DNA of 43,224 bases from SAR202 cluster bacterium bin16 (GTDB taxonomy: Bacteria > Chloroflexota > Dehalococcoidia > Lucifugimonadales > Australimonadaceae), in contig MPMJ01000025.1 of NCBI GenBank assembly GCA_002238425.1, positions 1 through 43,224 of the forward strand, in the 5' to 3' direction. The notes beneath the pieces are model-generated. The model saw only the letters and a program-made list of their open reading frames with translations, ran no database searches and had not been told where the DNA came from. Of the stretch, positions 24,083 through 32,874 are shown piece by piece (within the stretch, counting starts at the first letter, position 1; every line of letters begins with the position of its first letter). The position numbers and the translations under genes were made by a program.

Positions 24083-26148
24083 GCGACTGGCGCATTGGGG
24101 TCGACGTTGGAGGCAGCTTCACCGACCTGGTCGCCTTCAACACGAGGTCCAAAGAGACACGGATAGAGAAGGTTCCGACGGTCAAGGCGAACCCAACGGT
24201 CGGCGTCATGGACGCTCTGGCGAAACTGGAGCGGGACTGGGGCGTCAGCGGCAGCGACGTCGAGGCGTTTCTGCACGGCACCACCATCGGGACGAACGCG
24301 TTGCTTGAGATGAAGGGCGCGCGCGTGGGACTGCTCGTGACCGGCGGCTTCCGCGCCATCCCGCAGGTGCAGACCGGTTCGCAGCCCCGGCCGTTCCTCC
24401 TCTTCTACCACCGCCCGGAGGGGCTCGTGCAGCCGGTGCACATCAAGGACGTGCCGGAGCGGGTCGACAAGAGCGGCGAAGTCATCACTCCGCTCGACGA
24501 GGAGGCGACGTGCCAGGCGGTGCGGGCACTGAAGGACGATGGCGTCACGTCGATAGCCATCTCGTTCCTCTTCGCCTACGCGAACCCGTCCCACGAGCAA
24601 ACGGCACGGCGCATCATCGAAGAAGAGCACCCCGGCTGCATCATCTCGCTGTCGTCGGAGATCATGCCTCGGATTCGTGAGTGGCCCCGGATGTCAACGA
24701 CGCTGGTGAACGCCTACCTGGAGCCGGTGCTCACGGCGTACCTCAGGTCGCTCGACCAGCAGCTTGCCGAGTTGGACGTGACCACGTCGCAGCGCTACCT
24801 CATGCAGTCGAACGGCGGCGTCATGCCGTTCTCCGCCGCCATCAGGGGCGGACGTACACACCACACGCTGCTGTCGGGGCCTGCGGCGGGCGTCGTGTCC
24901 GCAGCATTCCTCTGCACAACGCAAGGGTTCCGCAATCTGGTGTCACTGGACATCGGTGGCACGAGCGCCGACGTTGCCTTCGTCGAGCGCGGCGTGCCGG
25001 TCGAGGTCACGCAGGGCCAGATCGAGGGAAGGACGGTCTACGCTCCGATGGTGGATGTCGAGGCCGTCAGCGCGGGCGGTGGCACCATCGCGCGTGTCGA
25101 TTCGGGCGGACTGCTGCGCGTGGGACCCGACAGCGCGGGCAGCGATCCCGGCCCTGCCTGCTACGGTCGAGGCGGGACTGACGCAACTATCACGGACGCC
25201 GACATGGCACTGGGGTACCTCGACCCCGACTACTTCCTCGGCGGAGCGATGTCGCTCGACCCGGCGGCGTCCGATCGTGCGCTGATGGAGGGCGTCGGCA
25301 AGCCGCTGGGAAGCCGCAGCCCGCAGGAAGCCGCGTGGGGCATCGTGAAGGTCATCGAGGTGAAGATGGCCGACCGCATCCTCGCGCTGGCGTCGGAGAA
25401 GGGCATCTCGCTGCGTGAATTCTCGTTGGTGGCAGGAGGTGGAGCGGGCCCACTGCGGAGTGCGGGCGTGGCGGAGGAGCTCGGCATCAGGCGCATCATC
25501 GTCCCGCCCCGCCCCGGCGCGTTCTCCGCGCTTGGCTTGCTCTGCTCCGACGTCATCCACGACTACGTGTGGACGTCGGTGTCGGAGTTGGAGAGCACGC
25601 CGGTCGACGAGCTCAACCGGCAGTTCGCGAGGCTCGAACAGCAGGCGTTGACGGACGTCGAAGCAGAGGGGCTGCCCGTTCGGCGCGCGCGGCTGAAGCG
25701 TGAAGCCGACGTGCGGTACGTCGGCCAGGGCTTCGAACTGCGCGTGCCGGTGCGCAAGGGCGCGCTGGCCGATAGCGCGAAACGCGAGATACGCAGGAGG
25801 TTCGAAGCGCTGCATCAGCGGCTGTACGGCCACTCCGCGCCGAATGAGGCGGTCGAGATCGTCAGCTTTCGCGTGCGAACAGTCGTGCCGACGCCCAAGA
25901 TGCAGACCGGCCACGACAAGGCGGTCGCGCAACCCAGGCGCAGCAAGGCTCGGCCTTCCGCGCACAGGCAGATGTACTTCGGCGGCGACGCCGTCTCGGG
26001 GGCGGTCTACTACCGCGGGGAGCTGTCGAGCGGTGAGCGGTTTGAGGGCCCGGCGGTGGTCTACCAGGAGGACTCGACGACCGTCGTTCCGCCGGGCTGG
26101 GGAGCGGAGGTCGACGAGCACGCGAACATCATCATGACGCGGCGGTGA
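24079..26148 (+). CDS. hyuA: Hydantoinase/5-oxoprolinase subunit A family protein
   Basis: 689 aa, the usual length of HyuA-type subunits, which use ATP to open cyclic amides (hydantoin, 5-oxoproline) or serve in acetone/acetophenone carboxylase-like complexes. Two actin-like ATPase folds are visible: GVDVGGSFTDLVAF near 7 and HGTTIGTNALLEMKGARVGLLVTGGF near 74 in the N-terminal part, then SNGGVMP, LLSGPAAGVVSAAF and SLDIGGTSADVAFVERG in the central domain. GAGPLRSAGVAEELGIRRIIVPPRPGAFSALGLL is a strong signature near 455. The TTG start at 24079 overlaps the previous stop (TTGA), with GGGGGA as ribosome binding site. HyuB follows after 3 nt. The chemistry (ATP-dependent ring opening or carboxylation) is known for the family, but the substrate here is not. 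Confidence 0.94.
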   Translation: MSDWRIGVDVGGSFTDLVAFNTRSKETRIEKVPTVKANPTVGVMDALAKLERDWGVSGSDVEAFLHGTTIGTNALLEMKGARVGLLVTGGFRAIPQVQTGSQPRPFLLFYHRPEGLVQPVHIKDVPERVDKSGEVITPLDEEATCQAVRALKDDGVTSIAISFLFAYANPSHEQTARRIIEEEHPGCIISLSSEIMPRIREWPRMSTTLVNAYLEPVLTAYLRSLDQQLAELDVTTSQRYLMQSNGGVMPFSAAIRGGRTHHTLLSGPAAGVVSAAFLCTTQGFRNLVSLDIGGTSADVAFVERGVPVEVTQGQIEGRTVYAPMVDVEAVSAGGGTIARVDSGGLLRVGPDSAGSDPGPACYGRGGTDATITDADMALGYLDPDYFLGGAMSLDPAASDRALMEGVGKPLGSRSPQEAAWGIVKVIEVKMADRILALASEKGISLREFSLVAGGGAGPLRSAGVAEELGIRRIIVPPRPGAFSALGLLCSDVIHDYVWTSVSELESTPVDELNRQFARLEQQALTDVEAEGLPVRRARLKREADVRYVGQGFELRVPVRKGALADSAKREIRRRFEALHQRLYGHSAPNEAVEIVSFRVRTVVPTPKMQTGHDKAVAQPRRSKARPSAHRQMYFGGDAVSGAVYYRGELSSGERFEGPAVVYQEDSTTVVPPGWGAEVDEHANIIMTRR

Positions 26149-26151
26149 ACG

Positions 26152-27885
26152 ATGACCCTCGCAGCATCATTCAATACGGAGATCATCCGCACCAAGTTCC
26201 AGAGCATGGTGGACGAGATGAACGTGCTGCTCGCGCGCTCGGCGTACTCGACCCTCATGCGCGAGTCGCGGGACTGCTCATACGAGTTCCTCGATTCCGA
26301 GGCGCGCCTGCTCGGCCCTCCCGGCTCGCTGATCCACGGCTACTCCTTCCAGCACTTCGTCGGTTCGGTCTGGCGCGTCTACGGCAGGGACGACATCAAG
26401 CCGGGCGACATCTACATCAGCAATCACCCGTACGAGAGTTTCGTGCACCACGCCCCGGACCTTGCCGTGATGACACCCGTCTTCCACGAGGGCGAATTGG
26501 TCGCGTACAGCTGCTCAGCCGCCCACAAGCCGGACTTCGGCGGCGCGATGCCGGGCAGCTCCTACAGCCGCGCCACGGAGCTCATCCAGGAAGGCTTCCT
26601 GCTCCCCATCATCAGGTACGCGCGGCGGGGCAGGGTGTTCGAGGAGTTCACGAGGCTCATCCAGACCAACGTCCGCAGCCCGCACCTCGTCCTCGGCGAT
26701 ATGAACAGCCAGATCGGCATCACCAAGGCTGCGGCGAAGCGGATGGTCGAGCTGCTGGACCGCTTCGGGAAAGGCGCCGTGCTGGACGCCTTCAACACGA
26801 CGCTCGACGGTACGGAGAAGCTGTTCAAGGAGTACCTCAGCGGCTGGAACGACGGCGCGTTCTCCGGTGAGGCGTGGCTCGACGACGACGGCAGCGGCAC
26901 GGGCGACCCGGTGCGCCTGTTCGTGACGGTAACGAAGAAGGGCAGCGAGATTGAGTTCGACTTCAACGGCGCCGACCCGCAGACGCGAGGCCCCGCGAAC
27001 ATGGTCATCTCCGTCGTCAAGGCGTCGGTGACGTTCGCGCTGGTATCGCTCATCGACCCGAACTTCCCGTTCAACGACGGCATGTGGCGCTCGATAAAGC
27101 TCCGGTTCGGCGAGCGCACGGTCGTCTCGCCAGAGTACCCGTCGCCGGTGGGTAACTGCACGCAGTCGATGCACCGGCTCATCGATCTGCTGGTCGAAGT
27201 GGTGGGGAAGTTCCAGCCGGAGAAGGGCGTTGCGCACAGCGGCGGGAGCGGGGGCACCCTTGCCCTCAGTTGGCCCGCGGGCGAGGTCGGCCCGCACCCC
27301 TACACGCACTACGAGATACTCGGCGCGGCGACGGCAGGCTCGAACCGTGGAGACGGCGAGTCGGGCGTCGCCACGAACTCGTCGTCCAACCTCTTCCTTG
27401 CGCCTATCGAGATCATCGAGAACGCCGCACCCCTGCGCCTGCGCCGTTTCGAGATGGTCCCGGACTCGGGCGGCCCCGGCAAGTACCGGGGAGGGCTGAG
27501 CTACCGCCGCATCTACGAGGTGCTCAAGCCCGCCAAGCTGAACCGTCGCGCCGATCGGGTGAAGAAACCCTCCTCCGGTTCCGACGGCGGAAGACCGGGC
27601 CGCACCGGCGAGTTCGCGCTCCATCCGGGTACGGAGCGCGAGGAGTACTTCGGCGGTTCAGGGTTCTACGACCTCGAAGCCGGCGATACGTTCGCCGTTG
27701 CCGGATCCGGCGGCGGCGGGTACGGCGACCCGTTCGAGCGGGACCCGGAACTGGTGTTGCGGGACGTGCTCGCGGGCTGGGTCACTGAGGAAGCCGCGCG
27801 CCGCGACTACGGCGTTGCCGTCGTCGGAGGGGTCGTAGACCCTGAGGCTACCAAGGCCTTGCGCTCCGGTCGTAGCGGGGCCTGA
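26152..27885 (+). CDS. hyuB: Hydantoinase subunit B family protein
   Basis: 577 aa, partner of HyuA in ATP-dependent cyclic amidohydrolases or carboxylases. Family marks are FQSMVDEMNVLLARSAYSTLMRESRDCSYEFLD (about 16-48), the metal-binding region SNHPYESFVHHAPDLAVMTPVF (about 89-110), SAAHKPDFGGAMPGSSYSRATE, and the C-terminal RFEMVPDSGGPGKYRGGLSYRR and GGGGYGDPFERDPELVLRDV. It starts 3 nt after hyuA, so both are made from one mRNA at similar levels. A third small subunit (acetone carboxylase gamma) is not present, favouring hydantoinase/oxoprolinase-type ring opening over carboxylation. An amidohydrolase follows 84 nt downstream. Confidence 0.94.
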   Translation: MTLAASFNTEIIRTKFQSMVDEMNVLLARSAYSTLMRESRDCSYEFLDSEARLLGPPGSLIHGYSFQHFVGSVWRVYGRDDIKPGDIYISNHPYESFVHHAPDLAVMTPVFHEGELVAYSCSAAHKPDFGGAMPGSSYSRATELIQEGFLLPIIRYARRGRVFEEFTRLIQTNVRSPHLVLGDMNSQIGITKAAAKRMVELLDRFGKGAVLDAFNTTLDGTEKLFKEYLSGWNDGAFSGEAWLDDDGSGTGDPVRLFVTVTKKGSEIEFDFNGADPQTRGPANMVISVVKASVTFALVSLIDPNFPFNDGMWRSIKLRFGERTVVSPEYPSPVGNCTQSMHRLIDLLVEVVGKFQPEKGVAHSGGSGGTLALSWPAGEVGPHPYTHYEILGAATAGSNRGDGESGVATNSSSNLFLAPIEIIENAAPLRLRRFEMVPDSGGPGKYRGGLSYRRIYEVLKPAKLNRRADRVKKPSSGSDGGRPGRTGEFALHPGTEREEYFGGSGFYDLEAGDTFAVAGSGGGGYGDPFERDPELVLRDVLAGWVTEEAARRDYGVAVVGGVVDPEATKALRSGRSGA

Positions 27886-27969
27886 GCGCATGCTGGATCG
27901 GGCTGATGGACGAGTGCCCTCCGCTTTGCTACGCTCGGGCCGCAACCGCAGGAACAGGAGGCGTGAGCC

Positions 27970-29064
27970 ATGACTACCGAAACGAAGTTGCGGGTCATTG
28001 ATGCGGACGCCCACGTCTGCGAGACGGAGCGCACCTGGGACTACCTCGAACCCGCCGAGGAGAAGTACCGGCCCATCCTCTACACGTCACCCTCCGCTCC
28101 CACCAAAGAGTTCTGGGTGATCGAGGAGAAGATACGCGGACTCCGCTTTCCGTCGCTATCCGAGCAGCAACTCCTCACGATGTCCGAGACGGCGGGACGC
28201 CGTATGGATACGCCGCGCGAAGCCCGCGAACTCGACGACGTGCAGCTCCGGCTCAGGGAGATGGACCATCTCGGCATCGACGTCCAGGTGCTGCACAACA
28301 CGCTCTGGATAGAGCAGGTCAGCCCCGACCCCTACGCCGAAGCCGCGCTCTGCCGGAGCTGGAACAAGTGGCTCGCGGACATCTGGAAACAGGCCGACGG
28401 CAGGCTTCGCTGGTCGTGTGTCGTGCCGTCGCTGTTGCCGGACGAGGCGATCGAGCAGATGCGGTTCGCCAAAGAGAACGGCGCCGTCGCCGTGTGCCTG
28501 CGTCCCTTCGATGGCGACAAGTACCTCATCAACAACTACTTCTACCCCTTCTTCGAGGAAGCGGAGCGGCTGGACATGGCCATCGCAGTGCATATCGCGA
28601 ACGCCAGCCCGCAATACCGCCAGCTGTTCGGCTCCATCTTCCAGAACGCCAACTCGTTCGCGCTCTTCCGCGCCCCGACGATGATGGTCTGCCACTCGTT
28701 GCTCAACAGCGAAGTCCCGGCGCTGTTCCCCAACCTGCGCTGGGGGTTCATCGAGTCGTCCGCTTCCTGGGTGCCCTGGATCTACCACGAGATCGCCAAC
28801 CGGTGGCGCGCTGGAGGCAGGGAGATGTCAGCCGACCCCTTCGGAGACGCGAAGATCTACGTCACCTGCCAGACCGACGACGACCTCCCCTATGTCCGTA
28901 GCTACGCGGGCGAGCACTGCCTGGTGATCGGCACGGACTACGGCCACATCGACCCGTCCAGCGAGGTGGACGCCATCTCAGTCTTCAAGTCCGACGAACG
29001 GTTGGACGAGGTGGAGAAGGAACGTATCCTGCTGCACAACCCCCGCAGGCTGTACGGGATCTAG
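27970..29064 (+). CDS. Amidohydrolase-2 family TIM-barrel hydrolase or decarboxylase
   Basis: 364 aa. The first metal motif is DADAH (Asp13, His15), followed by CETERTWDYLEPAEEKYRP. Then come GRLRWSCVVPSLLPDEAIEQMRFAKENGAVAVCLRP, a His in MAIAVHIANASPQ, LRWGFIESSASWVPW, and the final metal/catalytic Asp in LVIGTDYGHIDPSSE. The layout and many blocks are shared with the protein at 19557-20588, clearly a paralog. AGGAGGCG precedes the ATG at 27970. Amidohydrolase-2 enzymes hydrolyse or decarboxylate ring-derived acids with a Zn or Mn centre. It is placed between hyuB and an MBL-fold hydrolase (34-nt gap) on the same strand. Confidence 0.93.
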   Translation: MTTETKLRVIDADAHVCETERTWDYLEPAEEKYRPILYTSPSAPTKEFWVIEEKIRGLRFPSLSEQQLLTMSETAGRRMDTPREARELDDVQLRLREMDHLGIDVQVLHNTLWIEQVSPDPYAEAALCRSWNKWLADIWKQADGRLRWSCVVPSLLPDEAIEQMRFAKENGAVAVCLRPFDGDKYLINNYFYPFFEEAERLDMAIAVHIANASPQYRQLFGSIFQNANSFALFRAPTMMVCHSLLNSEVPALFPNLRWGFIESSASWVPWIYHEIANRWRAGGREMSADPFGDAKIYVTCQTDDDLPYVRSYAGEHCLVIGTDYGHIDPSSEVDAISVFKSDERLDEVEKERILLHNPRRLYGI

Positions 29065-29098
29065 GCTGAGGATCGGGAGATACCCACAAGGAGACGCC

Positions 29099-29884
29099 AT
29101 GCCGACGGTTGACGTACTGCTGCACGGAGAGTCCATCGCCACGAACTATGGCTCCATCGGCTACTGCAGCACGCTCCTCGTGCGTGGCGACCGCAACATC
29201 GTCGTGGACACGGGCCACGTCGGGCGGCGGCGTGCCCTGCTCGAGGCGCTGTCGGAGCGCGGTCTCGGGCCGTCCGACATCGATATCGCGGTGATGACGC
29301 ACTCGCACTGGGACCATGCGCAGAACTACGACGTGCTCGACAGCGCCGAGGTGCTGATCCACGAGTGGGAGCGGCGGTACGCGCGTAACCCTCACCCGAA
29401 CGACTGGGCCACGCCGCTCTGGACGAGCGCGATGCTCGATACGATCCCCAACCTCAAAGAGGTCGAGGACGGTTACGAGATTGAGAAGGGGGTGCGCATC
29501 CTACACACGCCGGGACACTCCGCCGGCACGATGGCCGTCATCGTCGATACGCCCGAGGGGCCGGTTGCCATAACGGGCGACGGCGTGGCGAACGCGCAGG
29601 TGGCGATAACGAAGGTGAACGCGAACGTCTTCTGGAACGATGAGGACTCGCGGCGGAGTATCGAGCGTGTGCTGGAAGAAGCCGAGGTCATCTACCCGGG
29701 ACACGACCGCCCGTTCCGTGTGCTCGGCAGCGGGGGAGTCGAGCACATCGCGACACGGCAGCTGGTCTTCATGGGCGTTGACCTGGAGGACCCGAACGTT
29801 TCGGTCACCGCGGAGCGGCGTCCGCCGTACGTGATGCCGGACCTGGACGGCCAGACGATGGAGCGCCTGGGCTACGAGTCGTAG
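29099..29884 (+). CDS. Metallo-beta-lactamase-fold hydrolase
   Basis: 261 aa, MBL-fold enzyme. The dinuclear zinc motif is THSHWDHAQN (His68, His70, Asp72, His73). The third His follows in LHTPGHSAGTM, the bridging Asp in AITGDGVANAQ and the last His in VIYPGHDRPF. The N-terminal DTGHVGRRRALLEALSERGLGPSDID matches N-acyl-homoserine lactonase/SufS-like cytoplasmic MBL proteins more than exported beta-lactamases, and there is no signal peptide. ACAAGGAG precedes the ATG. Ring-opening of a lactone or thioester hydrolysis are both possible. It ends the run of genes that begins at 23006. Confidence 0.93.
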   Translation: MPTVDVLLHGESIATNYGSIGYCSTLLVRGDRNIVVDTGHVGRRRALLEALSERGLGPSDIDIAVMTHSHWDHAQNYDVLDSAEVLIHEWERRYARNPHPNDWATPLWTSAMLDTIPNLKEVEDGYEIEKGVRILHTPGHSAGTMAVIVDTPEGPVAITGDGVANAQVAITKVNANVFWNDEDSRRSIERVLEEAEVIYPGHDRPFRVLGSGGVEHIATRQLVFMGVDLEDPNVSVTAERRPPYVMPDLDGQTMERLGYES

Positions 29885-30021
29885 GGCAGGGTGGGGCGCA
29901 AGGGGCTTCGCATGCGAGAACCGGAAGTGGCCCGTTATTGATACTGGCGCTCCTGGCACCACTGGCCAGGTATCACTATGAGAGAGGCTGCAAAACTGCG
30001 CTGAAATCTGCTCAAAATCGC

Positions 30022-30051
30022 TTGACAGTGCTTTAACGTGCTGATTAAGAT
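30022..30051 (+). promoter_or_regulatory. Sigma70-type promoter
   Basis: A perfect -35 hexamer TTGACA (30022-30027) is followed after 18 nt by TAAGAT (30046-30051; four of six match TATAAT). The predicted start lies near 30058, exactly where the structured segment begins. It is one of the few consensus-like promoters seen in the window. Confidence 0.6.
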
Positions 30052-30057
30052 TCACCT

Positions 30058-30170
30058 TGTCCTGAGTGACTGTGGTTTGAGCGAGCCGCAGGATGAGGTG
30101 GCCCCGGGGGACTGGGGGGCCGACTCCGAACGGCGAACTCGGGCGCCCCAGTTGCTCAGGACACCTCTTT
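30058..30170 (+). ncRNA. Candidate small structured RNA of unknown class
   Basis: A closing stem gtcctgag (30059-30066) with ctcaggac (30155-30162) encloses two hairpins: ctgtgg/ccgcag (30070-30075 and 30086-30091) and actgggg/ccccagt (30111-30117 and 30146-30152), the latter containing a gccg/cggc inner stem (30119-30134). A short T-run (30167-30170) follows. A promoter sits at the right distance upstream. It has no SRP RNA core, T-loop or known riboswitch motif that I recognise. It may be a free small RNA, a leader of the GlcG-like operon or a dispersed repeat. Confidence 0.4.
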
Positions 30171-30301
30171 TAACGCCGATTGTGCTTTATACACGTGCCT
30201 CGGCATCCGTGCTACCCCACCCCTCGACCCTCACTCGTGCTGAGCCCCGGGCGCCTGCGTTATGCGCTATCCTCCGGTTCGCACTGGAGGAGGGCGTACC
30301 C

Positions 30302-30715
30302 ATGGAACCGTTGCGATTGGACGAAGCGGTGCGGATGCTCGAAGCGGGACTTGCGAAGGCTGAGGAGCTTGGTATCCGTGTGAGCATCGCGGTGCTCGAC
30401 CCTCGCGGCGACATCGTCGCGCTGAATCGTATGGACGGCGCGCTCTGGCGTAGCGTCCCCATCTCCCAGGGTAAGGCCGCTGCATCCGCCGCATGGGACA
30501 TGCCGAGCGGTGATCTGAGCGACCGCTGGGACCAGCCCGTGGTCCGCGCCCTCTCCATGATGGAGAACGGGCGGCTCATCCCATGGCAGGGCGCGCTGCC
30601 CGTTCGCAGGCCGGACGGCACGATGGTCGGCGCGATAGGCGTCAGCGGCGCGCGCCCTGCAGAGGACGAGGCGGTCGCCGCGGCTGGGCTCGCAGCACTG
30701 GAGGCGCAGTCGTGA
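30302..30715 (+). CDS. GlcG/HbpS family protein
   Basis: 137 aa, DUF336 family (GlcG/HbpS/PduO C-terminal-like). Typical features are LDEAVRMLEAGLAKAEELGIRVSIAVLDPRGDIVALNRMDGA, then ISQGKAAASAAWDMPSG, and GALPVRRPDGTMVGAIGVSGARPAEDEAVAAAGLAAL at the C-terminus. Members bind heme, cobalamin or small ligands, or accompany glycolate and diol oxidation; no function is proven for most. No signal peptide is present, unlike Streptomyces HbpS. The ATG at 30302 follows GGAGGAGGGC. Its stop overlaps the GTG start of the Ldh2-type dehydrogenase (GTGA), so the two are coupled, which suggests an accessory role in hydroxyacid oxidation. Confidence 0.9.
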   Translation: MEPLRLDEAVRMLEAGLAKAEELGIRVSIAVLDPRGDIVALNRMDGALWRSVPISQGKAAASAAWDMPSGDLSDRWDQPVVRALSMMENGRLIPWQGALPVRRPDGTMVGAIGVSGARPAEDEAVAAAGLAALEAQS

Positions 30716-31788
30716 CACAGAGCTTCCACATCCGCGAAGAGGATGCCGTTCGTGTACAGGCTGCCCCGCTGCGCGAATCAACGGAGGCGCTGTTCAGGAA
30801 GGTGGGACTCGACGAGGCTGACGCTGCGCTCGCGGCGGACGTGCTCGTCACCGCCGACCTCCGCGGCGTGGACAGCCACGGTGTCTCCAACATGCTGAAG
30901 GTCTACCTGGACCGCTACCAGAGCGGCGTGCAGAAGACGGCGCCCCAGTGGCGCATCGTCCGGGAGCGCGGGGCGTCAGCCAACATCGACTGCGACCGCG
31001 GGCTCGGCGTCATCATCGCGCCCAGGGCGATGGAGATCGCCATCGAGAAAGCGAGGAACACGGGCATTGGCGTCGTCACGATGTTCAACGGCGGGCACGT
31101 CGGCATGGCGGCCTACCACGCGATGCTTGCGCTACCGCACGACATGATCGGCGTCTGCATGACCGCGACCGGGCCGGACGTCGCACCGACGTTTGGGCGG
31201 GCGCCGCGTCTCGGCACGAACCCCATCGCTATCGCCGCGCCCACGGGACAGGAGCGTCCGTGGGTATTCGACATGGCGACGAGCGTGGTGCCGGTGAACA
31301 AGGTGCGGAATGCCCGCCGCATGGGGACGCTGCTCCCGCCGGGGACCATCGCGGCGGAGGACGGCACGCCGGTGATGGAACCCGCGCCCGTGCCGGACGA
31401 CTACATCCTGCTGCCGCTCGGCACGAACCGTGACTCGGGTTCGCACAAGGGGTACGGGCTCGCGGTAGCGGTGGACATCATGTGCTCCGTGCTCTCAGGC
31501 ACGGACTACGGGATGCAGGCGGGGAGGCAGAACTACCGCCACTACGTCGCGGCGTACAACATCGACGCGTTCAGCGACGTGGGCGAGTTCAAGGCGCGCA
31601 TGGACGACTTCATCCGCGAACTGAAGGCGACGCCTCCCGCGACAGGTCACGACCGCGTGATGGTGGCAGGCGATCCGGAGTGGGACGCGCTGGAGGAGCG
31701 CTCCGTGAAGGGCATCCCGCTGCACCGCGACGTGGTCGACTGGTTCCGGGGCGTCTGCGCCGAGTTCGACGTCGAGTGCGAGGTATAG
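30712..31788 (+). CDS. Ldh2-type malate/L-lactate/ureidoglycolate dehydrogenase family
   Basis: 358 aa from a GTG at 30712 overlapping the GlcG-like stop. This NAD(P)-dependent family is unrelated to classical Rossmann LDHs and oxidises 2-hydroxyacids such as sulfolactate, malate or ureidoglycolate. Signatures are ADLRGVDSHGVSNMLKVYLDRYQSG (catalytic His region near 46), GLGVIIAPRAMEIAIEKARNTGIGVVTMFNGGHVG, the substrate- and cofactor-binding GTNPIAIAAPTG near 165 and DMATSVVPVNKV. SGSHKGYGLAVAVDIMCSVLSG near 240 is the conserved C-terminal loop. The usual NSNHFG near the active site is NGGHVG here, a modest deviation. It probably forms one operon with the GlcG-like and MDR genes. The product would be a 2-oxo acid. 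Confidence 0.93.
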   Translation: MTQSFHIREEDAVRVQAAPLRESTEALFRKVGLDEADAALAADVLVTADLRGVDSHGVSNMLKVYLDRYQSGVQKTAPQWRIVRERGASANIDCDRGLGVIIAPRAMEIAIEKARNTGIGVVTMFNGGHVGMAAYHAMLALPHDMIGVCMTATGPDVAPTFGRAPRLGTNPIAIAAPTGQERPWVFDMATSVVPVNKVRNARRMGTLLPPGTIAAEDGTPVMEPAPVPDDYILLPLGTNRDSGSHKGYGLAVAVDIMCSVLSGTDYGMQAGRQNYRHYVAAYNIDAFSDVGEFKARMDDFIRELKATPPATGHDRVMVAGDPEWDALEERSVKGIPLHRDVVDWFRGVCAEFDVECEV

Positions 31789-31803
31789 GAGGCGAACTGC
31801 AGG

Positions 31804-32793
31804 ATGAGAGCAGCGTGGTACGAGCGGTACGGCCCTGCGCGGGACGTCTTCCACGTCGGCGAGATGCCCGACCCGGAGCCCGGGCCCGGCGAGGTGCTCG
31901 TGCGCGTCCACGCATCCGGCGTGAACCCGTCGGACTGGAAGTCGCGCACCGGCTCACGCGGGCCGCAGATGCCGTTCCCGCGTGTCATCCCCCACAGCGA
32001 CGGCGCAGGCGTCATCGAGGCGGTGGGTGCGGGTGTGGACGCGTCCCGGGTCGGCGAGCGTGTCTGGCTCTTCGAGGGCCAGTGGCAGCGTCCGTTCGGC
32101 ACTGCGGCCGAGTACATCGCGCTGCCGTCGGCTCACGCGCCGACGCTCCCGGTGAGTGTGACGTTCCCGGAGGGCGCGTGCATCGGCATTCCGGTGATGA
32201 CGGCGCACCGTTGCCTGTTCGCCAGCGGGCCGGTGAACGGCATGACCGTTCTCGTGACCGGCGGCGCGGGCGCCGTGGGGCACTGCGCCATCCAGCTCGC
32301 CAAATGGGGCGGAGCGACGGTCATCGCCACGGTCAGTTCTGACGAGAAAGCGGGGCACGCCCTGCGCGCAGGCGCGGACCACACGGTCAACTACCGTACG
32401 GAAGACGTGGGGGAGCGCGTGCTGGAACTCACAGGCGGGGAGGGCGTCGAGCGCATCGTCGAGGTCGACTTCGGCGGCAACCTTGCCGCCAGCAAGCGCG
32501 CGCTGCGGCTGAATGGCGCGATCGGCTGCTATGCCTCAACCGGCGACCGCGAGCCTGCGGTCGAGTACCAGGCGCTCTCGCGGAAGAATGCGACAGTGCA
32601 TTTCGTGCTCGTCTACTCGGAGCCGGAATCGGCCAAGCGGCAGGCGGTGGACAACATCGCGACCGCCATCGCAGGTGGCGCGCTCACGCACCCCATCGCG
32701 GCGGTCATGCCGCTGGACGACATCGCCGCAGCACATGAGCTGCAGGAGAGCAACACCGCGATAGGGAACATCGTCATCGACCTCTCGCCGTGA
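31804..32793 (+). CDS. Quinone oxidoreductase-like MDR (zinc-independent)
   Basis: 329 aa, medium-chain dehydrogenase/reductase of the NADPH:quinone reductase (zeta-crystallin) class. The GroES-like N-terminal domain has GEVLVRVHASGVNPSDWKSRTG, without the zinc-binding Cys set of alcohol dehydrogenases. The Rossmann part has VLVTGGAGAVGHCAIQLAKWGGATVIATVSSDEKA (AxxGxxG-type) and ADHTVNYRTEDVGERVLELTGGEGVERIVEV. The C-terminal LDDIAAAHELQES is typical. AGGAGG lies 12 nt before the ATG at 31804. It follows the Ldh2 gene by 15 nt, so it is probably co-transcribed. The substrate may be a quinone or an enone. Confidence 0.93.
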   Translation: MRAAWYERYGPARDVFHVGEMPDPEPGPGEVLVRVHASGVNPSDWKSRTGSRGPQMPFPRVIPHSDGAGVIEAVGAGVDASRVGERVWLFEGQWQRPFGTAAEYIALPSAHAPTLPVSVTFPEGACIGIPVMTAHRCLFASGPVNGMTVLVTGGAGAVGHCAIQLAKWGGATVIATVSSDEKAGHALRAGADHTVNYRTEDVGERVLELTGGEGVERIVEVDFGGNLAASKRALRLNGAIGCYASTGDREPAVEYQALSRKNATVHFVLVYSEPESAKRQAVDNIATAIAGGALTHPIAAVMPLDDIAAAHELQESNTAIGNIVIDLSP

Positions 32794-32874
32794 GCCCGTA
32801 TCGCACGATGTCCCATCTGCTAGGCTATTTGTTCACAGGCCGCACTCCGTGTGGTGTAATCCGTAGCTGAAACC

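Larger units (their letters stand above)
29885..30301. other. Intergenic region with a promoter and a structured RNA candidate
   Basis: This is 417 bp with no credible protein gene; an open frame from 30038 runs into the downstream gene but lacks a ribosome binding site. It contains a sigma70-like promoter (30022-30051), a structured segment of about 110 nt (30058-30170) and, at the right end, the GGAGGAGGG ribosome binding site of the GlcG-like gene. The stretch 29940-30050 is AT-richer than the surroundings. Confidence 0.6.

Noticed and set aside
30058..30170. tRNA-Sec or SRP RNA at the structured segment
   Set aside because: The 8-bp closing stem recalled a tRNA-Sec acceptor stem, but there is no UCA anticodon loop, T-loop or CCA. 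The SRP RNA core motif is also missing.
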